Part shown: positions 46,915 to 58,165 of the stretch, piece by piece
Layout: each line of letters begins with the position of its first letter
How positions within the stretch are numbered: position 1 is the stretch's first letter
From: Microcebus murinus
Lineage: Eukaryota > Chordata > Mammalia > Primates > Cheirogaleidae
Direction: 5' to 3'
NCBI RefSeq assembly: GCF_040939455.1
Contig: NC_134107.1
Coordinates: forward strand, 14,199,537-14,263,536
DNA: 64,000 nucleotides
Notes under the pieces: model-generated
What the model saw: the letters and a program-made list of their open reading frames with translations, nothing else
Told to the model about the DNA's origin: nothing
The model's database searches: none
Program-made: the position numbers and the translations under genes

Positions 46915-47109
46915 AGAGCCCTTTTATGCACAATTGTTCTGCTACTGAAATAAATCCACAAACTAGATTAAAAGAAAGAAAGAAAAGCCCCAGGGGCATT
47001 TTACACCTCTTAAGCAGTAACAGACATGCTATGATTATATTCCAGGTATCTCTCTCCTGAGACTCTCCCGGGCCTTCCTCCCGGCATGGTGGTGGAACTG
47101 GGTAATAAC

Positions 47110-47725
47110 TTCCTCACCCATCACAAGGGTCACAGATGACACTTCCACAGCAAAAGACAGGCTCACAAGAGGAAAGCATAACAAATTTATCTAGCCAAAG
47201 TTTTAAGTGACATGAGAGTAAGACCCAAAGACTCAGGGACAGCCGTCCACTTCTGTGCTGAGACTCCGTGAAGAATAAACAGCCCTGCAGAAATGTGATT
47301 GGACAAAAATGATATGATCTAGTGGTGACAGACTGAGTCAGGGAGACCCAGCAAGACCTGTCTGTGCACATTCCTCTTGTCCCTCTGTGTAGCCTCCCTT
47401 ACTCCTGAGCAGGCGCAGGACCCTCTGAAGTGTGACGATCTACTGTCAGGCCAAGTGGGTGGAGAACTGCTTTACAGCCAGCTCCTACACAGAGCCGGGA
47501 GTTCACGGTACTATTTCTACCTTCTCTGGCCCAGCGCGGGGAAGAGGGACCCTGCTTTCTGTGGCTTGCCTTGGGGTAGGGAGGGGCTTGGGAGAAGCCA
47601 GGGGGAGAGAAGGTCAGAGAGAGACTTTGCTTCCGAGACCTTCCAACCTCCTTTAGCTCTAAGTCCCCAGCGAGCCGAAGCCCAGCCCTGTGCTTTGGGG
47701 CATCGTTTCCGAGCCCCGGTAGAGG
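47110..47725 (-). mobile_element. ERV-type LTR, copy 2
   Basis: Second copy of the LTR at 28455-29390, same orientation, uninterrupted through gccctgtgctttggggcatc and gagccccgg. No retroviral coding sequence nearby, so a solo LTR. Confidence 0.6.
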
Positions 47726-48489
47726 GAAGGAGGTTGCAGCAGGAGCTTGGACACGTCTGTGTCTGTTGCAGATGGCATGTGGCATGCTGAGAGAGCTGGA
47801 CCCCTGTGCCAGGGCCCCCTCCAGACCCTCCTGGCCTCCCTGACTCGGTGACTCAGGCCCCGAGATCCACGTGGCTTACCGGGGCGCCGGGAACTTTATT
47901 TAACCCTTTGGCATTCCTGTCCGGCTCCTTTTACCCCGTCCCGGTGCGCAGGGCTGTGCGGTCCTATCTCTGCCTTAGTATTACAATCGCAATAAAAATA
48001 AAACGCTGCCCTTTAATGAAGCCCTGCGGTGTGACCCTCGCAGCGTCCGGCGCTCTCTGAGAGGACTGACACGTGCCCCTGCCCTGGGCCGCCACGGAGA
48101 CAGGAAAGGCGGCCGGCTGAGGCTTTAATGGGGCCCTTTACAGGAAGCGCTCCTCCTTCGAGCCCAGGGAGCAGTCGCTAGGCCGGCTCCGCTCTGCTCC
48201 GTCATGCCACTTACTGGATTCGGCTGCGCAGTGTCGAGAAGGAGCAGCTGGAAGACACCCCCCTTACGGCTCGGGCTGGCCGTTCTGTCTGGGGTTCCAC
48301 GTGGGACGCTCCCGGGGCACGTCCTGCGGCCTGGAGGGAGGGTGCGGGCTGGGGGCTCCCACCAGGGCCAGCCTCAGCCGTTCCTCGTTGTCCTGGCTGC
48401 TGGTCAGGCCCCTCCTGGTGGGGGGACACGACCCCCAACATGGAGTGGGGGATTCGCAGCCGGTGAAGCAGAAGGAGGCAGCGAGATGG
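47726..48489. other. GC-rich with A/T patch
   Basis: Two overlapping AATAAA-type hexamers at about 47990-48002 could be poly(A) signals on the plus strand, but no exon leads to them. CpG content is modestly raised at 47870-48290. Confidence 0.3.
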
Positions 48490-48715
48490 AGGTTCAGAGC
48501 ACATGGGACGAATGAGTTCGATCCCGACTCCACCACCAGCTCTGGGATCCACCCGGTGACTTGGGCTCTCTGCGCCTCAGTTTCCTCATCTGGACAGCGA
48601 GAGCTTCCTCCTAGGGCCGTCATGAGTCTTACATGAGTCACCACATGTCAAGTTTTAGGATGGTGTGTGGCACACAAAACCTGCTCAAAGAATATTAGCT
48701 GCTAGTATAGCACTA
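48490..48715 (+). repeat. MIR
   Basis: gagttcgatcccgactccac, cggtgacttgggctctctgc, gcctcagtttcctcatctgg, ggtgtgtggcacacaaaacc. Confidence 0.85.
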
Positions 48716-48725
48716 TCGTTTTAAT

Positions 48726-48755
48726 TACGACGACGACGATGACGATGATGATGAA
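48726..48755 (+). repeat. (CGA)/(TGA)n trinucleotide repeat
   Basis: acgacgacgacgatgacgat followed by gatgatg. The CGA form is rare in mammalian genomes because CpG decays; the atg end may be its deaminated product. Confidence 0.9.
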
Positions 48756-48959
48756 GGGGGTGTTTCGGGAGGGAAGCTCACACTCCGTGAGCTCCCTCAG
48801 GGAGGCGGCTCTCGGGGCGGATCTGACTTCTGAAACGCCCTCTCTAGCACACGCCTCGGAGCGCGGGCTCGCGCCCCAGCCTGTCTCCTTGCTGCAGCCT
48901 GTCAGGGAGCACGCTCTCATCCCGCTCAGGGAGGCAGAGGAGTGCCTGAGTGCAAGCTC

Positions 48960-49110
48960 CGCCCTTCTAGAAGGTTCCTTAACCCCTCTGTGCCTTGATT
49001 TCCTCTCTTGTGACGTGGGGTGATGCCAGCACCTCCTTGGGAGGTTTAAATGAGATAATATGTGCCTGGAGAGCCCTGGCGACAGCCTGGCACTGGTGGC
49101 ACTGGAGACA
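48960..49110 (+). repeat. MIR fragment
   Basis: gtgccttgatttcctctctt, gggaggtttaaatgagataa. Confidence 0.65.
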
Positions 49111-49404
49111 GGGGGGGAGGGGCAGGGGCTGCTCCAGGCCCCCCATGGGGGTGCCCCTGAGGGCTGGTGCCCGGGCTCTCCAGTGTGCTCGAGAAGCCAT
49201 CCCCAGCTCCCTCCATGGGGTCCTCCGGAAGCTGCCCGCGTGCAGAGGGTCCACGCCTGAGCAGCTGCCTCCGGTGACAGAAAAGGCTCAGGCTCCGTCT
49301 CGCTCCCATGGGGCTGGGGGCCACTGACCACCGGAGCACAGGGCGGGGCAGACTGGTGCCCGCACGGTGTCCCAATCCTCCCTCTGCCTCTAGGAGGCTG
49401 GCGT

Positions 49405-49465
49405 CTACAGCCCCGTTCTGCAGATGACGAACTGAGGCCCAGAGATCCAGAAATGGGGACATCAA
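49405..49465 (-). repeat. MIR fragment
   Basis: tctgcagatgacgaactgag, gcccagagatccag. Confidence 0.6.
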
Positions 49466-49899
49466 CTCCAGGCCTGACTGGCCCTGGAGCCCCCATTCCT
49501 GACCGGGACGCGCTTGGCCTCCCTGCTCTGGGATGGAGCTCACTCTTCCTCGCTGTCACCCCTCCCGGTCCGGCTCTCCACCCCAACTCACTTTTCCCAC
49601 CTGCTGGTTCCCCCTTTCCTGTTGATCCCAAAGACTAGTGACTTGTCATTCATTTGGTCTGTCCTGGAACCCCAAAGACTTGCAGGAGCAAGAGCAGGCC
49701 CTCCCCCTCCTAGAGCCTGTCCTGGAGCCGGGGAGGAGGAGGTTGTGGTCTGGAGCAGACATGCTGTGGCCGGGGAACCTCAAGGGACCTGCGCTGTGCT
49801 GGAGCCAGCCAGGAAGGCTTCCTGGAGGTGGTGGGCCTTGAGACGGGCTTGGAACAGCTGAGACGCCTGGACCAAAACAATGCAGGGAAAGGCACAGCT

Positions 49900-50050
49900 G
49901 GTGACAGCTTGGGTACCTACAGACCTGGGACCCAGCCTTGCTGCCAACTAGCTGGGTGACTTGGGTGTGGTAATTAACCTCTCTTTGCCTCAATGTCTCT
50001 GTCTGAAACAGAGGCATCAACAGTCACTAAGGAAGGAAGAGTGTGACTTC
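49900..50050 (+). repeat. MIR fragment
   Basis: actagctgggtgacttgggt, taattaacctctctttgcct, caatgtctctgtctgaaaca. Confidence 0.75.
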
Positions 50051-50114
50051 ATGGGATGAGCACTAAAATATGAGCCTAGAGGCCTGGGTGCCCACTGCAA
50101 CATTGACAGCAGCC

Positions 50115-50330
50115 GTGGCTGCGTCCACTAGGTGCTTGTTGGTGCTACATGCTTCCCGTGTACAATCTCATTTACACTTCACGGCCACCTTACATGGGAG
50201 GTCCCCGTTTTTCAGCAGAGGAAACATGCCCAGAGGGGTCTGGGGATTCACCTGAGCTCACGCAGTTGGCAGGTGGCAGAGGGGAGGCTGAGACGCCTCG
50301 GCCACCTGAGCCTGTGCCCTAACACTTGGG
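50115..50330 (-). repeat. MIR
   Basis: caatctcatttacacttcac, tttcagcagaggaaacatgc, ccagaggggtctggggattc. Confidence 0.75.
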
Positions 50331-50599
50331 ACACTGTCCCACCCTCCCCCTCAGGCGTCCCCATTGTTAAGAAGGGCAGGGCTGGGCTAGTGGCATCTGC
50401 TCTGTCCTAACTCAGCCACTGCAGCAGGAAGGCTCCCTACCCAAGCCCAGGCCCCCACCGGCCTCTCAGCAGCCTCCCTGACCCACCCCCACGATGAGGT
50501 GGGGGAAGCCCGGCCTCCCCGGGGCTCATTTCCTGCCTCCGAGAGGGTGGGGGGCCTGGGGAGGGAGGAGCTGGGTCCCCAGTGCCCAGGCTCTGCCAG

Positions 50600-50609
50600 C
50601 TAAATTTAG
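50600..50609. promoter_or_regulatory. CTAAATTTAG, MEF2-consensus palindrome
   Basis: A perfect palindrome matching the MEF2 site YTAWWWWTAR sits in otherwise GC-rich sequence. It is followed within 90 bases by TAATTAA and a CAGCTG E-box, a pairing common in muscle enhancers. Function is inference. Confidence 0.3.
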
Positions 50610-50964
50610 GTGCTGGGATATAGAAGGAACAAGGGTAATTAAGGGGTGTTGTGTCACTTTCCAGCTGCCTCTCACATCCCCTAGCAGTCACACGCCACTT
50701 GGAAAGGAGGGAGGAGGCGTGGGTGACACAGAGGGAGGAGTGGATGGACAGTTGGGGCTGGAGATGGGGGGACCCACAGACCCAGGGGCTACCAGGAGCA
50801 GGGCCGGCTGAGCCCGGCCCCGCCCCGTTGCTCCGGGACCCTGCAGGAGGGGATCACAGGGAGGCAATTTTCAGCCAAACAGCCCAAGGGCTTCCTCCAA
50901 TCAACACCATCCACAGATGGAAAGCAGTGAGCCTGTCATTGGAAATGCCCAAGCAGAAATCTAC

Positions 50965-51180
50965 TGAGCGTTGATCACGCACGAGACGCAACAGGATTTG
51001 CGCGTATGTTCTCGGCAAGTCCTTGCAACAACTCTGTGAGGACGGTGGTATCATTTCCAGCTGACAGAGGGGGAAACTGAGGACCTAGCTGTCCAGGTTG
51101 CACAGCTGAGGCTTGGGGGAGCCAGGGTATGAACCCGGCAGGCTCTAGAGCCCGAGTGCTTAGCCACAGGCTACAGCTGA
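50965..51180 (-). repeat. MIR
   Basis: caacaactctgtgaggacgg, gacagagggggaaactgagg, aggttgcacagctgaggc. Confidence 0.8.
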
Positions 51181-52174
51181 CTCTGGTCTGCAGCCAGCCA
51201 GGTGTCACTCTGTGATCAGAGAAGGCTTAAAGAAGTCTTTGCTGAAGAGATGAGAAGTGGAGCCATTCGAGGTGGCAGTAACTGCCTTTGTAAAGACTGA
51301 AAGGTTAAAAGTCTGCCCACCCCAAAGTGCACAGGCTAGCATCAAATCAAGTAGGAAGCTCCATGCCAGGGCCTTCACGACTGTTGCACTATCCCTGTAA
51401 GTATTAAAACCAGACCTGAATCACTCAATTAAAAAACTGGGCAAAGCATCTGAGTAGGCATCTCTCCAAAGAAGATGTACAAATGGCCAATAAGCGCATG
51501 AAAGATGTTCAATATCAACAGTCAGGAGGGAAATGCAAATGAACGCCACAGTGAGAGCCCACTTCCCACCCACTAGGACGGCAGTAATGAAAAAGACAAT
51601 AACAAGTGCTGGCAAGGATCTGAAGACATCGGAACCCTTGTGCATTGCTGGTGGGAATGCAAAATGGTGCAGCCACTTCGGAAAACAGTTTGGCAGTTCC
51701 TCAAAAAGTTAAACACAGAGTTGCCACATGGCCCCGCAATTCCGCTCATAGGTATTGCAATTACTTTCAAGAGGATTGAAAACATATGTCCACGAGAAAA
51801 TTGAACATGAGTGTTCATTGGAGCACTATTCATAACAGCAAAAGAATGGAAACAGTTTTAGCACAGGCAGCCCCCTGGTTACAGACCAGATACCTTCCGG
51901 AGAACATCAGTAGGTCGGATTTGTGTGTAACTCGGATCCCTGATGAATAGCGCATATACGGTAATAATAATAATCATAACAATACTATAATGTCTCATAT
52001 GTGGTAATAATAATACCGTGTAACACTGTAACAATAATACCCCTGTACTGTAATAATGATATTAATAAGTTACAGAAACCAGTGTGTTCTTTTTTTTTTA
52101 ATTCAAACAAACAGAACATAAAAACAAACTTATACTGTTTACATAGGAGGTAGGAAAAATCTCAAAAAGAAATA

Positions 52175-52468
52175 TTAAAAGTTAACATTCACCCAATGTT
52201 GCATCAACGCAAGGCTAATGGGAATGCTTATTTTGATCATCTAACCAAATCAATAATAACCTCTCTGTTTCAATAATTAATCCACTACGCCGCTCACTAA
52301 TAATTGATGCCTTCACTGGAGCCTTTCACATGTTCCATTATTCTCACTTTATCCTTTCCAATTGTTCTGATAGTCGAGCGACTGAAGCCTGATGTGTTTT
52401 CCCAGCGAATGGTGGCGCCCGGCCTTTCCCTGAATGCTTAATTGTTTCCACTTTAGTGTCCATCGCCC
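52175..52468 (-). pseudogene. Tigger transposase relic (DNA-binding region)
   Basis: Read on the minus strand, fragments resemble the CENP-B/pogo type helix-turn-helix of Tigger transposases: SGFSRSTIRTI, KDKVRIMEHVK, then LIIETERLLLIWLDDQNKH after a frame change and a stop. An ATG at 52465 may be near the original start. Frameshifts, stops and loss of the DDE catalytic region mean it cannot act. Confidence 0.7.
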
Positions 52469-52479
52469 CAACCTGTCTC

Positions 52480-52670
52480 TTCGCTGCAGGCTCACCTGGC
52501 CCTGCAGTGCACTTTCGCTCCGGAGGCCTGGTCAGAGGGTGAACGCAGACTCACAGAGTCGCACGAGAGGGGTCAGACGACAGCGACGCTGCGAAGGAGA
52601 GCGTGTGAACAACGACACGCGCCGCGGGCGTAAGGACGCCGCACCGGCCAACCGCTCGCGTGGAAGAGAC
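52480..52670. promoter_or_regulatory. CpG-rich patch inside the Tigger
   Basis: About 190 bases with many intact CpGs (gcgccgcgggcgtaaggacg and similar) lie just upstream of the transposase relic on its strand, where its promoter would have been. Neighbouring repeats of this age have lost their CpGs. Confidence 0.55.
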
Positions 52671-53169
52671 TAGCTCCCAAATTATTTATTTAATGATTTC
52701 ATTATAAATTGTCCTTCTGGGGAGACTTGGGAGCCCCTCGGTAAGTGTGGGACGCTGTGAGTCCGGCTGTCCATAACTCGGGGACTGCCTGTGTTCATGG
52801 ACCGATGCGTGCGTCCGTCTGTCCAGTGGAATATTTCTCAGCGATGGGAAGGAATGAGGTGCTGACACATGCTACAACACGGATGAACCTTCAAAGCATC
52901 ATGCTAAGTGAGAAAGGCAGACACAAAAAGACACATACCGTATAATTCCATTTCTATGAAATGTCCAGAATCAACAAATTCACAGAAACAGAAAGTAGAG
53001 TAGTGATTTCAGGGGCTGTGAGTGGGTGCAGGGTTTTTTTTTTGGGGGGGTGATGAAATGTTCTGGAATTAGACAGTGGTGATTGATGCATGACTTTGTA
53101 ATTACACTAAAAACCACTGAAGGGGAAACTAAGGTTCCCGTAATTGGTATTAATAAAGCTATTATTTGA

Positions 53170-53998
53170 AACAGCTCAATCCTGCCTCTAATATTTGCAA
53201 GAGCACAAATGAAGACCCACATACCATATGCCTAAATATTTAAAACCCAAGCAAACTGTTAAGTAAATGTTCTTTTCTCTTACCTTGACAGATACACCTT
53301 CATAGTGGCAAAATTGAAAATGACGTGTAAAGCTCTGGTTTTTATATACTCGAAAGCTGGTGTGTTTGGGTGTTCCGTTGATGGGCCGGCTGTGTTTAGA
53401 CAAGTGATAAAATACAGACATACATAATTCATAAATTCTTATAGTTTTATTCCATAAAAATGTTCATGCCTTCATTTCACCAAAATCACTAATTTGTGTT
53501 CTAGTGACAGTAGAGACGTATAAAGGCTCAAGAAATCAAGCATAGTTTTTCATCCAAAAGGTAAATTATAGTCCATGGAAAATTTTTTAAATATTTCTAA
53601 AAAGCCATTTTTCTAAAATATTCAAAATTATTTATTGAGATGAAAAGGTAAAAATACAAATTATAATTAATATAACATTTGACATCATCGTGTTAAATTA
53701 AAAGTGGATTTGTATTCATTTTTTAAAATTTTAATGATATTTTATTAACCATTTTTTTGAAAAATAACACTATTAGCAATTGCAGTGCTCAACACTCATC
53801 TAGTTGGTAAGGTAAAGAATCAGTACCACATTTCACGCATGTTACATCTAAATTTGTATATACAAATATAAGAGGACTATGAGTTGTTTAAACATTGTAA
53901 GAGATTCCTCAGCCGCTATGGGCACGGTTGTGGATATTGCATTAATGCACAGGAACCTCTGGAACCAAGAGTTGCTATGTGTATCTTCTTAGCTTTGG
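53170..53998. other. A/T-rich block of unknown origin
   Basis: About 830 bases of A/T-rich sequence follow the L1 tail. No long frame and no family I can name, though phrases such as gaagacccacataccatatg feel repeat-like. It ends at an A-run. No AATAAA lies just before that run, which argues against a processed pseudogene. Confidence 0.4.
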
Positions 53999-54045
53999 CC
54001 AAAAAAAAAAAAAAAGAAGAAGAAGAAAGAAAGAAAAGAAGAGTT
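53998..54045 (+). repeat. A-run and (GAA)n
   Basis: About 16 A, then gaagaagaagaaagaaagaa. Confidence 0.95.
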
Positions 54046-54189
54046 TCTATGTGAAGAAGAGCAAAAAAATGGATCCTAGTGAGAAAGACTTCGGCCTGCA
54101 ACAATCTATTGCATTCGTGCTCGCTGAGGGGGAAGATTTGGCAAGCTAACATCTAGTCTTTTCTCGAACAGAAGCTCAAGTCCTCCTCG

Positions 54190-54490
54190 TTCTCAGGAGC
54201 AGAACCCATCTCCCAGGTCAGCAGCAGCAGCACAACCGCAAACCTTCCCGGCGTTCGGACCCAGACCACCGTTTGGAGCCAGGACCTGGAGCAAGGAAAG
54301 AGGAGGGCTGTTGCCGGCCCGAATGGCGTCGGTGGTGGTGGCGATGTCTAGGGCTGTGGTCACCGTGGGCCAGGACGCCCCTTCCCCTCGTCTGCACGTG
54401 GGACTGATGGAAACTGCGGACCTTCCATGGGTCGCCCACCCCAGTGGATTAATTCCCACGAACACGCCCATGTGGCAGGTGCCCATTTCG
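54190..54490. other. Moderately CpG-rich segment
   Basis: Includes a short cagcagcagcag run and several CpGs. A plus-strand ATG at 54311-54325 region opens only a 64-codon frame with no recognisable domain. Weaker than a true CpG island. Confidence 0.3.
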
Positions 54491-54739
54491 CACAGCTGCT
54501 TTTAGCGACAGCCTCAGAGACCCAGCAGAGACCTGAGGGTGGCTCCAAAATCCCCCCCAGTGCCTGTTCCTCTGGCTCGAACATTCCAAGTTTTCGTGGC
54601 CATTGCCCCCCACCCCCCCGTGAACACACCCCCGTACGTAGAACCCAGTGAGACTGTCCACCAGGCACCAGCCCTCACTTCCCGCCCCTCTGTCTCCTCT
54701 CTGTCCCACCTGCTCAGCAGGTGGGACCGCTGTCCCTGT

Positions 54740-54850
54740 CCACTGTCCCTGCTGAGCCAGCCAGGCCTTCGCATGTGCTGGTTCCACTCTCTGGAGCCCT
54801 CTTTCCCTCTTTCCCTGGTGTCCCTTTGGATCCTGCCTCTCCCTGGCCCT
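54740..54850 (+). repeat. L2 fragment
   Basis: caggccttcgcatgtgctgg and tggagccctctttccctc match L2. Confidence 0.5.
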
Positions 54851-55449
54851 CCACAGCTGGGACAGGCCCTCCCGTGGGCTCCGTGTCCACCCTGGGCCTT
54901 CCCAGAGTATGATGAGCCGACAGGGGCGGGGCTCACTGCTCCGTCCCCCACAGGGCCCTGGCCTGCTGGCCAAGTTGACTGAGCAAGTGGGCGCCACCAC
55001 TGAAGGGGGCCAGGAGAGGACCTGGTCCTGGTGTCCTCCATATGCTCCCTTTTCCTGTAGGGCGATGTCTGGGGGAACAAGTGGGGGTCGTCCCAGAGGA
55101 GTCTGGGGAGAGCTGGGGCCAGGTGGGTGGCACCTTGTGGTCTCTCATGATCTGGACAGCCGAGGTCAGAGGACAGACTCCTCGGTGCCTGGCCCACCAT
55201 AAGCCCCTGCTTCCCTCCCTCCCTCGCCGCCTCTTTCAGCCTCCCTGACTCCCGGCTCTCACCCCAGCCCTCGGCTCCCCGGGCTCAGCACAGCCCCACA
55301 CGACACCTGGGACTCAGTGCGCCCAGGGCTGTCCTGCTCCACAGGGATGCTGTCCTTCCCTGTACTGCTCCTTCAGCAAGAGACCATATGATCAAGCGAG
55401 TTCCCTCGGACTGAGGGTGTGATGTGAGGGAACAGAAGGTACCTGAGCC
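54850..55449. other. No feature seen
   Basis: GC-rich unique sequence; overlapping frames only. Confidence 0.45.
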
Positions 55450-55640
55450 CACACACCTGCGTCAAACCCTACTTCACCACCTGCAAGCTGTGTGACCCGT
55501 CCTGAGCTTCAGTTTTCCCCATCTGTAAAATGGGGACAGTTAGGGTTCTAGCTCATAGTGTTGCCCTGAGGATTAAATGAAAGAATGTTTCATGTAGAGT
55601 GTACAGCGAGACCTTAATACATGGGTTACTAGAATAATAA
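55450..55640 (+). repeat. MIR
   Basis: gcttcagttttccccatctg, taaaatggggacagttaggg, gaggattaaatgaaagaatg. Confidence 0.85.
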
Positions 55641-55730
55641 TAATGACGTGACAGTTATTATGATTATCATGAACTTGTATAAACTTGATCCTTGTTATTC
55701 ATTCATTAAGCAATTATTCAGTCAACAGGT

Positions 55731-56095
55731 TTTTGGGGGGGTTTTCTGGGTTTGTTTTTTTTTTTTTTTTTTTGAGATAGAGTCTCACTCTATTGCCCTG
55801 GCTAGAGTGCTATGGTGTCAGCCTAGCTCACAGCAATCTCAAACTCCTGGGCTCAAGTGATCCTCCTGCCTCAGCCCCCCTAGTAGCTGGGACTACAGGC
55901 ATGCGCCACCATGCTCGGCTAATTTTTATTATATATATTTTATATATTTAGTTGTCCAGCTAATTTCTTTCTATCTGTAGTAGAGACAGGGTCTTGCTCT
56001 TGCTCAGGCTGGTTTCAAACTCCTGACCTTGAGCGAACTGCCCGCCTCGGCTTCCGGGAGTGCTACGATTACAGGTGTGAGCCACCGCGCCAGCC
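55731..56095 (-). repeat. Lemur-type Alu
   Basis: Antisense dimer with the A/T linker (tatatatttagttgtccagc). cagtcaacaggt at 55719-55730 is repeated exactly at 56096-56107. Confidence 0.95.
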
Positions 56096-56169
56096 CAGTC
56101 AACAGGTCTCTGATAATGCCACCAAGGCACAGGCTCTGGATATCCTAAAGTGGCCTAGAGCGATGAAGA

Positions 56170-56600
56170 CACCCACAGACAGATTCTCATCTGTTTGTGA
56201 GGAACACATTTGGTCACAAATCAAAGAAAACGTGAAAACTGTGGCTTCAATACTTCAAGGTTTCCTCTTCTCATGTCCAAGGACTCTGGAGGTGAGCTGC
56301 CCGGGGCCATCGTGCAGGCCTGAGATTGTCTTCCAGTCTCCTGCTCTACCAGCCTTAGGCATTGACTTTCAACCTTATGGTGCCACAATGGCTGCCACAC
56401 CTCCAGGCATCCTGTCTAGATTCTTGTCAAGAAAAATAGAAGTTGGAGCCCCAAAGAACCCTATTAATCCAGTCTGCCCCTTGTTTTTTAAAAAAGTGAA
56501 AACTCTCCTGAAACCCCACAGAAATTCAGTTTATACCTCATTGGTCAGCCATAGAGTCAGGGGGGAGCTGGGAAATTGGGGGATGTGATTGGCTTAGGCC
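56170..56600. repeat. Unassigned interspersed repeat-like block
   Basis: atggctgccacacctccagg, cctcattggtcagccatag and ggatgtgattggcttaggcc resemble a common element I cannot name. A 141-codon plus frame runs through it without domain features. Confidence 0.35.
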
Positions 56601-56744
56601 AGCGCTGATCCGTCTATGCAGCTGGGGGACATGACATGACAACCCCATACAAAATTGGAGCATGCTCAGCACGCCGGGAGGGAGGCAACGGTGTTTGGCG
56701 GGCAATGGACATGTTTGCACAGTCACACAATGGAGGGGCAGGGA

Positions 56745-56850
56745 GCTCACCATCCCCCATCCAGGCCCACTCAGAGAGGGGAGGTGACTTGTTCAGGGTC
56801 ACACAGCAAAGCAGAGGCAGGACTGGAACCCAGGCCTCCTAAGGCCACGG
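56745..56850 (-). repeat. MIR fragment
   Basis: gagaggggaggtgacttgtt, cagggtcacacagcaaagc. Confidence 0.8.
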
Positions 56851-57639
56851 GCAGAGCTCTTTCTACTGCCCCCTACAGGATGTGTCTTCTTGGCGGACAA
56901 GCCTCCTTAGAGGACTGGGGGCTGGGCACCCCCGAGGCTCCTACACCTAGAAGCCTTCACGAGGGGAGACACTGGCCAGCGTGGGAGGCGAAAGAGGCCT
57001 TCCCCCTTGTCACCAGCCCCAGGGCAGAGCCGGCTCCTGGGTGGCTAGCTGGCAGGCGGCTAATTACCCTTGTCACCCACTCTCTTCCGGGAGAGACAGC
57101 TGTATAATCTGCCTGTCCACTGGGCAGAGGGGGCAGTGTCCCCACGGCCCCTGCTGAGGCTGACACCTGGCAGACAGGGAATGGCAGGACAGCCGATGAG
57201 GGAGGGGCCGTTGGGAGACCAGCTGGTGGGCAGATGGACAAGTGAGAGGGACAGTGGAGCCAGGGGCTGGGTGAGGATCCTGGGTGCCAGAGCATGGTCA
57301 GCATGGGTAAACTGAGGCAAGACCCAGCTAAGGCTGACCCCCAGGGGAGAGAGTAATCATGGGTCGGGCTTCTCTTATGAATGGGTCTCCCTGGAGGTGT
57401 CCTTGGAAGCCCCTGGTGGGGAGCCCCGGCCCCCAGGTGAAGGGTAGGGGTCAAGGCACGCTTCAAGCTAATCTTGAAGGACGACTAAGGATTCCAGAAG
57501 CAAAGAAGGGAGGGAAGGACGTCCGGGACAGAGAGACAGCCTGAGCCAAGGCACGGGGACTGGCCAGCATGTCAGGGTCGGCTGTGCAGCCACTTCCAGC
57601 GCAGGGCAGAGGGGGCACAGGGTGGGCACCGTCTGCGCG
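56851..57639. other. No feature seen
   Basis: GC-rich unique sequence. Confidence 0.45.
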
Positions 57640-57800
57640 GTGCCTGATGCCTGCTGTGAACCGGGTACTTTTCATTCCTTACTTCCTGAAACCCTCCAGC
57701 AACTGTGGGGTGAAGAGGTTTTACATTTTACAGAAGGGCCGAGGGTCAGAAGTCGCGCTGCCAGCAGGCGACAGCAGCAGCTTCAAGCTCAGACCCGCAC
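57640..57800 (-). repeat. MIR fragment
   Basis: Degraded antisense MIR around ggtgaagaggttttacattt and tacagaagggccgagggtca. Confidence 0.45.
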
Positions 57801-58007
57801 CTGACTTCCACGTCCCAGCCCTGACCCTGCCCCTGGGCCGGGCTCCCCGCAGGCAGCGGGGGCGGTGGGCGAGGAGCAGAGAGCGCAGCCCTCATGCGAG
57901 TTTGAAAGGACCCTTGGCTCCCGGCTGGGCGCAGTGGTGTCCTCCTAAACACAGCCCCGCCCCACACGCCTCCTTCATCTTCCTCCTTGCTTCCTTCATG
58001 GGGACAT

Positions 58008-58160
58008 GGAGGAGTGGCTAGACATGTGGGATCTGGATGAACTGCCTGGGTTCCAACCCTCCTCTGCCATACACCAGTGTGTGGCCTCCGGCAAAGTATC
58101 GACCTTTCTGTCCCTGGGTTTCCTCATCTGTGAAATAGTCATCATAGAAACACCTACCTC
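58008..58160 (+). repeat. MIR
   Basis: gcctgggttccaaccctcct, gtgtggcctccggcaaagta, gggtttcctcatctgtgaaa; the Alu follows. Confidence 0.8.
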
Positions 58161-58165
58161 CTTTT

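Larger units (their letters stand above)
49111..50964. other. GC-rich unique sequence between MIR pieces
   Basis: Only the MEF2-type palindrome at 50600 stands out. The 309-codon minus frame (48702-49631) crosses MIR and a simple repeat and is rejected. Confidence 0.4.
51864..52791 (-). mobile_element. Tigger-like (Tc1/mariner) DNA transposon, 928 bp
   Basis: Terminal inverted repeats are CAGGCAGCCCCCTGGTTAC on the left and, read inward from the right, CAGGCAGTCCCCGAGTTATG. Expected TA duplication is seen only as decayed CA and TG. The minus strand preserves pieces of a pogo/Tigger transposase. The left third is A/T-rich with taataataat runs. It is a deleted, inactive copy. Confidence 0.85.
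51425..53170 (+). repeat. L1M 3' end split by a Tigger transposon
   Basis: The left piece 51425-51863 is ORF2 3' text (gccaataagcgcatgaaaga, ttgctggtgggaatgcaaaa). The right piece 52792-53170 continues with aggaatgaggtgctgacaca, atgctaagtgagaaaggc and taataaagctattatttg. Both are too decayed to code. Confidence 0.85.

Noticed and set aside
47985..48005. Tandem AATAAA hexamers as a gene end
   Set aside because: No coding exon or spliced structure leads to them, and the A/T patch is short; kept only as a note.
48702..49631. 309-codon minus-strand frame
   Set aside because: It crosses MIR sequence and the CGA/TGA repeat; composition artefact.
53170..54015. Processed pseudogene ending in a poly(A) run
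   Set aside because: No poly(A) signal lies near the A-run, no gene-like frame is present, and no target duplication was found.
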